A stretch of 64,000 nucleotides of DNA from Planctomycetota bacterium (GTDB taxonomy: Bacteria > Planctomycetota > UBA8742 > UBA2392): NCBI GenBank assembly GCA_020638675.1, contig JACKID010000001.1, positions 930,001-994,000 on the forward strand, given 5' to 3'. The translations under genes were made by a program, and so were the position numbers. The number at the start of each line of letters is the position of its first letter. Positions within the stretch are counted from its first letter, which is position 1. The notes beneath the pieces are model-generated. The model ran no database searches. It saw only the letters and a list, made by a program, of their open reading frames with translations, and was not told the origin of the DNA. Positions 8,318 through 17,225 of this stretch are shown piece after piece.

Positions 8318-9750
8318 GCGAAGGGGATCGGGATTCCGAAACGCGTGAGACACGCATGCTGAATGAAGCAAGCGTGCGCGGCGCGTCTGCGGACACCCCG
8401 AAGCCGGAGGAGTCCGGGGAGGGCAAAGAGAAGGTCTCCAGCGACACCGGCCCCGTCATGCGGGCAGGCATCAAGCTGATCGAGACGGCCTTCCGCAGCA
8501 ACGCCCGGATTGGCAGCGACGACACGGACATCTTCGACCCGTCCAACTTTCGGCAAGTGAAGAACAGCTGGTGGCTGGACCGGTTGCTGCCCAGCGGCGT
8601 GAAGTCGTATTTCCTGACGACCTATGTCGTCTGCACCAGTGTCTGGCTGATCGGTCTGGGACTAAGGCTGACGGCGCTGGGTTGGCAGAACGTACCGCAC
8701 GAGATCTGGGAGTTCGTCAAAGACCGGCAATGGCAGATGCAGCCACTTCTGCTGCTGGTGCACTTCATCTGCCTGCGTCTATTCAAAGGCATCTATAGCC
8801 GCAACTTCGATCGAGCGTTCAAGCACCTGGATGTCCGAAAGACGGAACTCACCGATTACAAGCAGTGGTTCCTCGGGCACCGCGTGAACTTCATGGCGTT
8901 GGCGTTGGCCGCGCCCTTCATCGTCTGGGAAGTCATCGAGTTCGCCACCAAGCCCGACTTCTACGAGACCATATTCGGCGCAACCTCTCCGTACCTGCAG
9001 AAGATTGACGTGACCGCGCGAAATGGCGAGGCCGGGTTCCTGCTCGTGCTCTGGATCTTCGAGTGGCTGATGTACGGCTACTACTGCTACCTCATGATTT
9101 CGGGCGCGTTCGTGGTCCGCAGCATCCTGAAGCGCCACCGCTTCACGGACTCGGTGGACCTGGTCCTTACAGAGCGCCAGTACAGGCCGCTGTTCAACGT
9201 GACCGCGCAGGCGGGCAGCCTGGTGTTCTTCTTCGGGTTGTTCCACGCGGCGTACATGTTCTACACGAAGAGTACATGGACGGACGCGGCCGGCCTCATC
9301 CTCCTCGTGATCCTTCTGGGGCTCGCGTTCAGCATGACCTGGAGTGCCGTGCGCGGCGAGCTGAAAGGGCAGGTGTTTGGTGCGCTCGAAGAGCTAGAGA
9401 AGAGCTACCGCATGGCGCGCGAGAAGCTCGGGACCATGCGCGACGTGCCGGGTATTGAGGATGACATCCAGCGCATCCAGGTGCAGTTGAAGATGCAACT
9501 TGCACTTCAGCAACTCGACTATCTGCAGACCAAGTATGAAAGCCTTGGGCGCAAGGAGTTCCTCGGCCTCGTGTTCAAGATGCTCGCGCCGGTGGGGAGC
9601 GTGTTGGCGCGCGTGATCCGGTGGGGGAGCCTGCTGGCAGCGATCGGGCTCGGAGGCGCAGCGGCGATCACGGGCGGCGCGGACAAGCAACCCCCGCAAC
9701 CCCCGGTCGTTAAGCAGGCGCCGGCCAACCCCGGCAACACCGGGCCATAG
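8314..9750 (+). CDS. multi-pass membrane protein of unknown function
   Basis: 478 residues starting at a GTG that overlaps the peptidase stop (GTGA), with AAGGAAGG upstream. The first 90 residues are polar. About six membrane segments follow (near 95-120, 135-155, 185-205, 240-265, 290-310, 320-343), then a coiled-coil-like stretch (about 360-410, EELEKSYRMAREKL and LKMQLALQQLDYLQTKYESL), another hydrophobic segment (about 430-455) and a Pro-rich tail. Coupling suggests it works with the tricorn-like peptidase, but I do not recognise the family. Confidence 0.75.
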   Translation: MSEGDRDSETRETRMLNEASVRGASADTPKPEESGEGKEKVSSDTGPVMRAGIKLIETAFRSNARIGSDDTDIFDPSNFRQVKNSWWLDRLLPSGVKSYFLTTYVVCTSVWLIGLGLRLTALGWQNVPHEIWEFVKDRQWQMQPLLLLVHFICLRLFKGIYSRNFDRAFKHLDVRKTELTDYKQWFLGHRVNFMALALAAPFIVWEVIEFATKPDFYETIFGATSPYLQKIDVTARNGEAGFLLVLWIFEWLMYGYYCYLMISGAFVVRSILKRHRFTDSVDLVLTERQYRPLFNVTAQAGSLVFFFGLFHAAYMFYTKSTWTDAAGLILLVILLGLAFSMTWSAVRGELKGQVFGALEELEKSYRMAREKLGTMRDVPGIEDDIQRIQVQLKMQLALQQLDYLQTKYESLGRKEFLGLVFKMLAPVGSVLARVIRWGSLLAAIGLGGAAAITGGADKQPPQPPVVKQAPANPGNTGP

Positions 9751-9803
9751 GCCCCGGGACTTGCGGGGCGATGGCCGGTTGCTACTTTGTCGCCGCATCA
9801 AAT

Positions 9804-9880
9804 GGCTGGGTAGCTCAGGTGGTTAGAGCACAGGATTCATAACCCTGAGGTCGCGGGTTCGACTCCCGCCCCAGCTACCA
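9804..9880 (+). tRNA. tRNA with CAT anticodon (elongator Met, or Ile2 if lysidine-modified)
   Basis: Full cloverleaf with acceptor GGCTGGG/CCCAGCT, D-loop AGCTCAGGTGG, anticodon loop with CAT, T-loop GGTTCGACTCC, and an encoded CCA end (9878-9880). The first pair G-U is not the C1xA72 mismatch of initiator tRNA. Elongator Met and Ile2(CAU) cannot be told apart with certainty from sequence by eye. Confidence 0.93.
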
Positions 9881-9889
9881 AATTCGAAC

Positions 9890-9923
9890 GCGGCCGTATG
9901 CCCCACGGTGTACGGCCGCTTTG
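9890..9923 (+). terminator. rho-independent terminator after tRNA-Met
   Basis: Perfect 9-bp stem GCGGCCGTA (9890-9898) / TACGGCCGC (9911-9919) with a 12-base loop, followed by a short T run (TTTGCTGTT). Confidence 0.6.
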
Positions 9924-9972
9924 CTGTTATCCACATCCGACTGCGAGTCGGGCCCGGCGCGGAACCACAGTC

Positions 9973-9988
9973 TGGCAGGCAAGTTGCA
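9973..9988 (+). promoter_or_regulatory. candidate sigma-54 (-24/-12) promoter
   Basis: The string TGGCAGGCAAGTTGCA matches the sigma-54 consensus (TGGCAyr-N4-TTGCw), with GG and GC exactly ten bases apart. It points toward the small gene at 10124, about 130 bases downstream. No sigma-54 activator gene with an AAA+ domain is visible in the window, so this rests on the motif alone. Confidence 0.45.
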
Positions 9989-10123
9989 ACATTCTTGGTG
10001 ATCGGACTGTCAGGTTTTACACGGTCTTTGCACGATCTTGATCAAGGCGTCCCCGGACGGAAGTACATGGGGTAGTGGGCAGTAGCCGTACCGCATTTCG
10101 CGTGCGAGCCCGGGAGCACTCCG

Positions 10124-10393
10124 ATGCGCACCGTCCGCAAGATTCCGTTCAACGCACCCTCAGACCTTCATGGCCATATCGGTGCATTGCAGCTTGAAGT
10201 GCGCGTCGACATGCGCCACGCCAACCAGGGGCTGACCAGCAGCGCCGGCTCCGGCAGCGTGATCTTCAGCGGCGACAGCTGGGAGGCAGACGTACTCTGG
10301 ACGGCCGTGCAGGTTCTCGAGCACGACCTGGGGCGCGACAAACAGTCGATCATCGCCGCGATGGAACAGATCATCGATCGCCTGAAATCCTGA
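10124..10393 (+). CDS. small conserved-looking protein of unknown function
   Basis: 89 residues, no signal peptide, no membrane segment. GGGAG lies 9 bases before the ATG. A central Gly/Ser-rich piece (SSAGSGSVIFSGDSWEADVLW) is followed by a helical C-terminus (AVQVLEHDLGRDKQSIIAAMEQIIDRLKS). Composition is normal for a soluble protein, which makes it more than a chance frame. It is alone between tRNA-Met and the rhs gene and may be driven by the sigma-54-like site upstream. I do not recognise it. Confidence 0.55.
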   Translation: MRTVRKIPFNAPSDLHGHIGALQLEVRVDMRHANQGLTSSAGSGSVIFSGDSWEADVLWTAVQVLEHDLGRDKQSIIAAMEQIIDRLKS

Positions 10394-10636
10394 CTCACAG
10401 TGTTGTGAAACGATGTTCTACGCGCGTTTAACCGCTGCGCAAAAGTCACTGATGTGACAACTCGGATCTCGTCTGAACGGTAACTCCCCGAAATTGACAG
10501 GGGAGTCGTTCGCCGTCCGCGGTCCCAACTGCGTGAAGTCGCCCGCGCTGCGTGGCACGGTCACATTTCGCCGACACCATCATTCCTGGTCCAGTCGCCC
10601 GTAGAGCCCGTAATCTAGGGCGTTTGGCGCATACGC

Positions 10637-10668
10637 TTGCTCCGATCCCATTTCTCAGATCGGAGCAA
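10637..10668 (+). promoter_or_regulatory. stem-loop that sequesters the rhs ribosome binding site
   Basis: Perfect 11-bp stem TTGCTCCGATC (10637-10647) / GATCGGAGCAA (10658-10668) with a 10-base loop. It ends two bases before the ATG at 10671. The only Shine-Dalgarno-like string, GGAG (10662-10665), lies inside the right arm and would be paired. No T run follows, so it is not a normal terminator. The 277-base gap upstream (10394-10670) shows no other gene. Confidence 0.6.
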
Positions 10669-10670
10669 CA

Positions 10671-13600
10671 ATGCGCGTTCTCGCACTCACCGCAGTTCTT
10701 TCACTCGCCTCGGCTCCTGTCGCCGCGGCAGAACTTTTCATGGGCGAGCGTTCCGTCGACCCGGCCGTGCCGCACCGCAACGCCGCCGAGGTAGCACCCG
10801 GGATACGCCTTGCCAATGGCTCATTTCACTGGGAGCAGACCGACCTTGCCACGGCCGGGCGCGTTAGGGGGCTGTCCATGCGCCGGGTTTATCGCAGCGA
10901 CATGGACTTCGACGGGCCACTCGGGCAAGGGTGGACGGGCGACTACTTTCAGGCCGCTTGGCGCGAGCCGTCAACCGGCGACATCAAGTGGCACGACGCC
11001 GACGGATTTCTGCATACCTTCGTGGGGAGTGGCAACGCGTTCGTCTCACCGCCGGGTGTCTACGTTCGCGCGACTTGGGATGCAGGCGCCGAAACCGTGA
11101 AACTTCGGCGCGCCGACGGCACCGAGCTCGACTTCACGAGCGGCGGTCAGTTGAGCGCGATCACCGATCGGCACGGTAACGCCGCGACATGCCAGTACGA
11201 CACCAACCACCGGCTGACGTCGGTTACGGATGATCGCGGATGCTCATGGGAATTTGAGTACGACGGCAACGGGCGCATTTGTCAGCTCGTCGATCATGTT
11301 TGGGAGACGTCGTCACGCGCGGCGCGAGTAGTCGAGTACGCCTACGATTCGGCCGGGTGCCTGGCGACTGTCAAACTCCCGGAAACGGCGGGCTACAACG
11401 AAACCGGCGAGAACAGGGTCTGCTGGGCCTACGGGTACGACGCGGACGACCGTCTTTGCGCAATCACCGCTCCCAATGAGGTTCATTCTGTCGGCCCATC
11501 GCAAGTCGATGTCGAATTCAACAATGCAGGAAGAGTCGTCAGCTTCCGAGTCGGCGACACCGTCGGTCGTCACTACTTGCGCTGCCCGGGCGGTGGCAAT
11601 GGAACGCTAGTTGTGCGCCATGTCGACGCACGCGGCATGCGGACGGACTACACGCTTGACGTCTCGGGACATGCCATCAGACAGGAGCAGTACACCGGGT
11701 ACTGGGCCGTTGATGAAGACGTTGATCCCGATCATGACTATATCGTCCAACTGGGCGCAAAGCTGCGTAGTTCCGACCCTGACGTATTCGCCCTCAATCG
11801 AACATTCAACTCAGGCCATGAGCTGACACGTTTGGTTCGACCGTCCGGCGCCAGCGAGGAATATGCATATCCACTTCCCGTCGATGTCGCGCACGGTTCT
11901 GCAACTTCCATTGATGGCACAACGCTCTTCTTTGATCGTGCAGGTTGGGCCTCCGGCGCATTCGCTGGAGGATTCTTGCGGCTCGGTGCGGGTCTTGCCG
12001 ACTTTGAGTATTTCGAGGTCTCTGGAAACACAGAGGACACGCTTACCGTCGTAGGCGTCGACCTCGAGGCCGAAGGGTGGAGCGACGGTGCCAGCTTCGT
12101 CGTCTTTAGGGAGAACCCCGACCCCGTTGCCGGCGGCAACCTTCTGGAGCATCGCCGCAAGTCATCTGACACGGGCCAGACAGACGTCGTCCGCAGTTGG
12201 ACCTATGAGCCATTCTACCAGCAGGTACGCAGCGAGACTTCTCCTCTCGGCCAAGTCACAACCTACGAGTACGAGTTCGATGCAACCGGCGACCCGCAGG
12301 ATGGCGACCTCACTTTCAAGAGATCACCTGAAGTCACGGTGCTCCTGCCAAACGGAAGCACCGGATCCGGCGTCTATGAAACCGCCTTCACGTGGAACTC
12401 GTATGGGCAACTGACCGCGACCACGGACCCCGAAGGCTCGGTCGAGGTCCGCCACTACTACGCCTCAGGCGACCTCGCCGGGTTTCTTGAAGACATTGTG
12501 CGCGACTATGGGGGCCTGAACCTCACAGAGCGATTCGAGTATGACAAGACCGGGGTCTTGACCGGTCAATATTCGCCGCGTGCATTTGAAACCGGCGCCA
12601 CGGCAAGCGACTTCAAAACCAGTTGGGAGGTCAACGAACTCTCGCAGCGCTGGCACGAGAGCGGCCATCTTGTCGCAGGCGGCGAGCGCACCGACATCTA
12701 TCGCTATTTCGACGCCACCGGAAACGAGGTGCGTACGTGGAGGGAGTACCTGACGTCGACGGGAAGCGCGCCGCCCGCGCCCTCCGACGTTGATGACCCC
12801 GACAGTTTCTCAAAGTCCGCTACCCCGATGGCGGCTACCTGGGTGGAGACGGCGCGGACGTTCGACCCCTTCGGGCGGCCGGTCTCCGAGACAATTGACC
12901 TTGTTGCCGGCTCTTCAGTTGAGACAGCAACTCGGAGCTATGAGTACGACGCATCCGGCAACGAGATTGCGCGAATCAGTCCGTTGCTCGCTCGCGTTGC
13001 TTTCGCCTACGACGAGCGTGGCTTGGTCTGGCAGCGCATCGAGGGCGCGACAAGCTCTGTCGAGGGCACGTTTGAATTCGACTACGACCTGGACGGCCGA
13101 CTGGCCGCGGAGCGCACACCCCTTGGCAACGAAACGCTGCACATCCACGACGGGCACGGGCGCGAAGTCGAGATTGCAGACCCGGCCGGTCATTCGCGGC
13201 TGTTTGCCTACGACGCGGCAGACCAGCTGACCTCGGCTACGCAGGTCGACGACCAAAGCAACGTGCTCAATCAGACTGAGTTCGAGCACGACGAACTCGG
13301 TCGTCAGATCATCGTCCGGCGGATCGCGAAGAACGCGCAAGGCTCAGATATCGAAGGCGGCGCGGAGGAAGCGCGCAGACAACTCGACGGACTCGGCCAT
13401 ACATTGGCTCTCTGGGATGGGGCCGGGCGTGTAACCACATTTGGCTATGACGCCGCCGGGCGTCCCGTGACGCGCGTTGATGCAGCGGGCAACCAGGTAG
13501 CGTTGACGCTGGATGCGGAGGGAAACCCGACTCGAGTTGACTACTCAGACTACAACCAACGGACCGAAGCCAGTGAGTCGGCTCATTGGGAGGCAGACTA

Positions 13601-16190
13601 CAACACCCTCGGGTGCATCACGGCCATTCGTGACCGCCGCTACTCCGCAACAGCGTGTGATAATGAAGTTACGTACGCCTGGGACGGCTTGGGGCGTTTG
13701 GTCGGCGAATCGCACCCGGGCGGGCTATCCGTTGCCTACTCGTACGACTTGTATTCCCGGGCGACAGGCCGCCAGGAATCCGACGGCATCCAACTCATTG
13801 CCCAGACCAACGCTGAGTGGGATCGCGATGACCGCTGCATCACCACCGACACAGAGCACGGGCCGACGGACTTCCTCACGGTCTATGCCTATGACGCCCG
13901 GAACAGGTTGATCGGTGCGACCAGACCGGACCAGTCGACTGTCGTTCTCGACTACGACCTTGATTCAAACCTGGTAGGCCGCATTGACGAGAGCGGGACT
14001 TCCGTCGAACAGCAGTTCGACGCGCGCGGCCTACTGATTGGACGCGACATCGATCAGGACGGCGGGACGCGTGGGGTTACGTGTGAGGCATTCGAGTATG
14101 ACGGTGCGGGGCGACTCACAATGTGCGAGGCGTACGGAGGCGAAGAACTGATCGCCCGCAGTGAGTGGACATGGAACACTCTGGGCAAGGCGGAAACGTT
14201 CACACAAACCGTGGGTGACGGAAACGGTGCCACGCTGGGGCAGTGGACGACCGCAGCGCAATTTGATGTGCACGCGGTCGCGGACGAAGTCACATTCAGC
14301 AACAGCACTTCACTGGACATCAGCCGCGACACTCTCTCCCGCGTGGCGACTATTGCTGACGGCAGTTCGAGCCATGTTCTGGCGGACTGTCTCTGGGCCG
14401 GGCCGGCCCGCCTTGTGTCCCGTGGGGCGGACAATGGCGTCAGCACGGAACTAACGTACCAGACGGGCAATGAGGGGCCGGTCGCGCGTGTGGCCCACAC
14501 TCGGGGCTCGGAAGTGCTTTGGGGCTGTGACCGGATGTATGACGTTCGCGGGCTTGCGATCAGGGAGAGACGTGACCACGAAGGTGGCGCCGGGCGTGCA
14601 TTTATCTTCGACGGGCTGCGTCGGCCGGTCGCGGCTCGCATCGGTGCGGCACTGGGGGGCACGGCCTTTGAAAGCCCGTACGAGCCTGCGGATTACGGCA
14701 TGCTGCCCAGCTTCACGCTCGATGTTCCCGGCAATCGCACGGGCTCGACTGGCGTCGCGGATCGGACTGTTGCAGACGATCTGATTCTCGGTCGGGAGTA
14801 CACCATGGCGAACTCCTCGACGAACCAGTACGGAACCGCAGACGACTACTCTCAAAGCTGCGATGCCGCGGGCCGCACGAGCTCGGATGCGGCCGCCGGC
14901 TTGTACTACGCCTGGGATTTCCGAGGCAGGCTGGCGTTGATGGATGATTCGGCCGACTTCGCGACTCCACTCAGGCATGTCGCCTTCGACGCGCTAGGGC
15001 GCCGGGTTCTTGAGACGGAATCAGACTCGTCCGGTGTCATCTACCGAACAGTGCTCCTGTACGGTCCTGACGGCGATATGCCGATCGAGGAGATCCGCCT
15101 GAGCCCCCAGGGCACTGAGGTTGCACGCGTTCAGTATGCACTCGGCCCCACCGCGGCAGGGCCTGGCATAGTCGCTGAAAGGCGTGCAGGCGGGTGGGTC
15201 ATTCATCACGAAGATCAGGACGGGAGCCTGATCGGGCTGACCGACGAAGACGGCAACCGCGTCGCCGAATTTGACTACCTTCCGTTCGGCACACCTCTGC
15301 GGCGTGGTGTCTTGCTCGATGTGAGGGCGACTGACGTTGAAACGGTCGAAGAGGATACACCCGTTACAGGGTCAACTCGCATCACGTTGTCATCCGGAGG
15401 ACTAGCGACTGGAACCCTTGCAGGGCGCGAGTTGGCGATTTCCGTCCCCGGCGCGGCGTCGAACCGGTATCGAACTGCGGCGGTGTCTGCGAACGGCAGC
15501 GACACGATTGACGTTTTGGACGAAGCCGGCCTGATTGCGGGTGCGCTTCTGAGCGAAGGCGCGGGATTTGTTGTGCTTGCAGCCAGGCTTGCGACGGGCG
15601 CTCCCTCTTGGTCGTACGACGCCCCGACCGATACTTCCACATTTACGGTCAGCGGCGCGGGATTTGGCGGCTGGCTTCTTGGCGGTCAGCTCACGCCGGA
15701 CGTTACGCGACCTGCGTATCTTGAGATCATTCAGGTTGACTTGAACGGCAACTGGCTGAAGGTGCGCGGCGATGCCACCGGAACTTCGGATTCTGGCGAT
15801 CACTACCGCGCCCTGCCTCCCGTTGGTGTCTCACAAGAAGATGGCTCCGCGACGGGCGCATCGGGGCGCTACATGTTCCGCGGCCATCGCTACGACCCTG
15901 CGGTGAACCTGGCAAGCTGGTCAACTGGCGTGTGGTCCAGCCGCTCCGGGCTGTACGTGATCGACGGAAGATCGTATGAGCCGCGGATCGGGAGATTTCT
16001 GACCCCCGGCGACGACTGGCGCAACGAGTACGCGTTCCATCTCTTTGGATCGCTGGAAGCGCTCACCCCTCCGACTGCCGCTCGTGCGATCGCCGGAATA
16101 GCGTTGCCCAGCCCGGCATGTCCAGTTCAACGAGGCGAGCGGCCGGCGTTCCGGTGCGTTGGGCCAGGCTCGCGGGCGTGGTTTGAATGA
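10671..16190 (+). CDS. very large secreted RHS/YD-repeat protein without recognisable toxin tip
   Basis: 1839 residues with a signal peptide (MRVLALTAVLSLASAPVAAAE), an N-terminal DUF6531-like start (VDPAVPHRNAAEVAPGIRLANGSF) and dozens of YD repeats (YDxxGRL, YDAAGRP, YEYDASGN) up to about 1540. An intervening Ser/Thr-rich segment (about 1550-1710) interrupts the core. The RHS-core end block YEPRIGRFLTPGD lies near 1775. RHS shells usually enclose a C-terminal toxin after this block; here only about 65 residues follow, and the last 42 codons overlap the CARF gene on the other strand. Either the tip was lost or the protein is structural, as in wall-associated YD proteins. There is no immunity gene next to it. 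Translation may be limited by the hairpin over its ribosome site. Confidence 0.88.
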   Translation: MRVLALTAVLSLASAPVAAAELFMGERSVDPAVPHRNAAEVAPGIRLANGSFHWEQTDLATAGRVRGLSMRRVYRSDMDFDGPLGQGWTGDYFQAAWREPSTGDIKWHDADGFLHTFVGSGNAFVSPPGVYVRATWDAGAETVKLRRADGTELDFTSGGQLSAITDRHGNAATCQYDTNHRLTSVTDDRGCSWEFEYDGNGRICQLVDHVWETSSRAARVVEYAYDSAGCLATVKLPETAGYNETGENRVCWAYGYDADDRLCAITAPNEVHSVGPSQVDVEFNNAGRVVSFRVGDTVGRHYLRCPGGGNGTLVVRHVDARGMRTDYTLDVSGHAIRQEQYTGYWAVDEDVDPDHDYIVQLGAKLRSSDPDVFALNRTFNSGHELTRLVRPSGASEEYAYPLPVDVAHGSATSIDGTTLFFDRAGWASGAFAGGFLRLGAGLADFEYFEVSGNTEDTLTVVGVDLEAEGWSDGASFVVFRENPDPVAGGNLLEHRRKSSDTGQTDVVRSWTYEPFYQQVRSETSPLGQVTTYEYEFDATGDPQDGDLTFKRSPEVTVLLPNGSTGSGVYETAFTWNSYGQLTATTDPEGSVEVRHYYASGDLAGFLEDIVRDYGGLNLTERFEYDKTGVLTGQYSPRAFETGATASDFKTSWEVNELSQRWHESGHLVAGGERTDIYRYFDATGNEVRTWREYLTSTGSAPPAPSDVDDPDSFSKSATPMAATWVETARTFDPFGRPVSETIDLVAGSSVETATRSYEYDASGNEIARISPLLARVAFAYDERGLVWQRIEGATSSVEGTFEFDYDLDGRLAAERTPLGNETLHIHDGHGREVEIADPAGHSRLFAYDAADQLTSATQVDDQSNVLNQTEFEHDELGRQIIVRRIAKNAQGSDIEGGAEEARRQLDGLGHTLALWDGAGRVTTFGYDAAGRPVTRVDAAGNQVALTLDAEGNPTRVDYSDYNQRTEASESAHWEADYNTLGCITAIRDRRYSATACDNEVTYAWDGLGRLVGESHPGGLSVAYSYDLYSRATGRQESDGIQLIAQTNAEWDRDDRCITTDTEHGPTDFLTVYAYDARNRLIGATRPDQSTVVLDYDLDSNLVGRIDESGTSVEQQFDARGLLIGRDIDQDGGTRGVTCEAFEYDGAGRLTMCEAYGGEELIARSEWTWNTLGKAETFTQTVGDGNGATLGQWTTAAQFDVHAVADEVTFSNSTSLDISRDTLSRVATIADGSSSHVLADCLWAGPARLVSRGADNGVSTELTYQTGNEGPVARVAHTRGSEVLWGCDRMYDVRGLAIRERRDHEGGAGRAFIFDGLRRPVAARIGAALGGTAFESPYEPADYGMLPSFTLDVPGNRTGSTGVADRTVADDLILGREYTMANSSTNQYGTADDYSQSCDAAGRTSSDAAAGLYYAWDFRGRLALMDDSADFATPLRHVAFDALGRRVLETESDSSGVIYRTVLLYGPDGDMPIEEIRLSPQGTEVARVQYALGPTAAGPGIVAERRAGGWVIHHEDQDGSLIGLTDEDGNRVAEFDYLPFGTPLRRGVLLDVRATDVETVEEDTPVTGSTRITLSSGGLATGTLAGRELAISVPGAASNRYRTAAVSANGSDTIDVLDEAGLIAGALLSEGAGFVVLAARLATGAPSWSYDAPTDTSTFTVSGAGFGGWLLGGQLTPDVTRPAYLEIIQVDLNGNWLKVRGDATGTSDSGDHYRALPPVGVSQEDGSATGASGRYMFRGHRYDPAVNLASWSTGVWSSRSGLYVIDGRSYEPRIGRFLTPGDDWRNEYAFHLFGSLEALTPPTAARAIAGIALPSPACPVQRGERPAFRCVGPGSRAWFE

Positions 16191-16608
16191 TCTTCAGGTC
16201 CAGTAGGTCCTGGGTGACCAGCGTGATCCACACTGACTGCATCTGTGGAGTGCCGCTGTTCAGCAACACATAGAGTTCATGATCGAGGAGGCGGGCTTCG
16301 CGGTCCGCCTCCTCGAAGAACCGGGCCAGTGCGTAGGCGATCTCCAGATGATCCGTCGGGTTGGCCAGTCGCAGCACTCTGATTTCCGTCTGGGCCGGTT
16401 TCGGGACGGTCATCAACTCACGGGAGAGTCGTTCGGAATCGGGAAGTGTTTCCGGCACCGCCAGCAGGAAGTGACGGTCAAAGAAGCCGGCGTACTCAGA
16501 ATCGCGCAGCAACTGCAGATGCGCACCGGGCTCGGACTTGCCGCCGCGGAACGTGAATGGCTCACGCCCCAGCCCGCTCCAACTCAGGAGAATCTTCTGC
16601 CTGCTCAC
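16063..16608 (-). CDS. stand-alone CARF / RtcR-N-terminal-like sensor domain
   Basis: 181 residues. The N-terminus KILLSWSGLGREPF is a first Rossmann strand like that of RtcR and CARF-sigma-54 regulators. The block HELYVLLNSGTPQMQSVW followed by KIIQTTP matches the ligand-loop region of those proteins (xHxTxGTPxM...W...LLQTSPP). Known proteins of this kind sense RNA-end or cyclic-nucleotide signals and carry an AAA+ sigma-54 domain; here the protein ends after the sensor domain. The GTG start lies inside the end of the membrane gene upstream (47-bp overlap), and RNase III is the first gene of the row. No CRISPR array or cas gene is present. The family call is by pattern recognition. Confidence 0.6.
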   Translation of the reverse strand: MSRQKILLSWSGLGREPFTFRGGKSEPGAHLQLLRDSEYAGFFDRHFLLAVPETLPDSERLSRELMTVPKPAQTEIRVLRLANPTDHLEIAYALARFFEEADREARLLDHELYVLLNSGTPQMQSVWITLVTQDLLDLKIIQTTPASLAQRTGTPAARLVELDMPGWATLFRRSHERQSEG

Positions 16609-17224
16609 GTTGTGATCCAGCCAGCGAAGCTATCAGCAAACTAGCGAATGCAGGCACTGCGGCAAGCCAGAGCGTCGAGGCGCGCAGCAGGCTGAATGAG
16701 TTTGCGCCGGTCAACTCGGTCCACTGCCCGAGGTAGAGTACCGGCCGTCGCAGCGGGTCTCCGCCGAACGCGTCGCTGGAAAAGCCCAGCCAGGGACATC
16801 CCTGCAGCGCCCAGGTCTCGGCTGTGTCCGTGAACACGGGCAGTCTGTCGTAGAAAAAGGGCAACCCGTTAAGAGCGAGCCATGCGCACGTGGAAAGCAA
16901 GCCTGCAGCAAACGATGTCGACCCAATAGAGGCGCCCAGCAGGGCGGCCGCAATCGTCCAGGAAGCCGTGCGCAACCATAGCCCGGGCTCCGCAATGGTC
17001 AGCATCGTCGCGAGCGCAACCGCCGCAACAACGGCCGTGATCCCCAGGCCACTCGCGTCGCGCAAGTCGTTCGGGCGCCGCGAAACAAACACTCCGAGGG
17101 GGAATGAGACCGTCACGCCGAGCAGGGCCAGCGACGGGCGATCCGATGCCGCGAGGGGAGACAGACGCGCGGCAAAGCAGACGACGATTGCGCAGCCGAA
17201 CCCGAAGGCGAGTCCACGCAGCAC
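16562..17224 (-). CDS. multi-pass membrane protein between rnc and the CARF-like gene
   Basis: About 220 residues with six to seven hydrophobic segments (GLAFGFGCAIVVCFAA, LALLGVTVSFPLGVFV, LGITAVVAAVALATM, LRTASWTIAAALLGASIG, GLLSTCAWLALNGL, STLWLAAVPAFASLLIASLAG). The GTG at 17224 comes one base after the rnc stop (TAGCGTG) and is preferred. An ATG at 17284 would make the first 20 residues a shadow of the acidic rnc tail. Family not recognised. Tight packing implies co-expression with RNase III and the sensor protein. Confidence 0.65.
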   Translation of the reverse strand: MLRGLAFGFGCAIVVCFAARLSPLAASDRPSLALLGVTVSFPLGVFVSRRPNDLRDASGLGITAVVAAVALATMLTIAEPGLWLRTASWTIAAALLGASIGSTSFAAGLLSTCAWLALNGLPFFYDRLPVFTDTAETWALQGCPWLGFSSDAFGGDPLRRPVLYLGQWTELTGANSFSLLRASTLWLAAVPAFASLLIASLAGSQREQAEDSPELERAGA

Positions 17225-17225
17225 G

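Noticed and set aside
5678..8371. 897-codon open frame antisense to the tricorn-like peptidase
   Set aside because: Shadow of GC-rich codon use; no signal, motif or ribosome site, and the plus-strand protein has clear family motifs.
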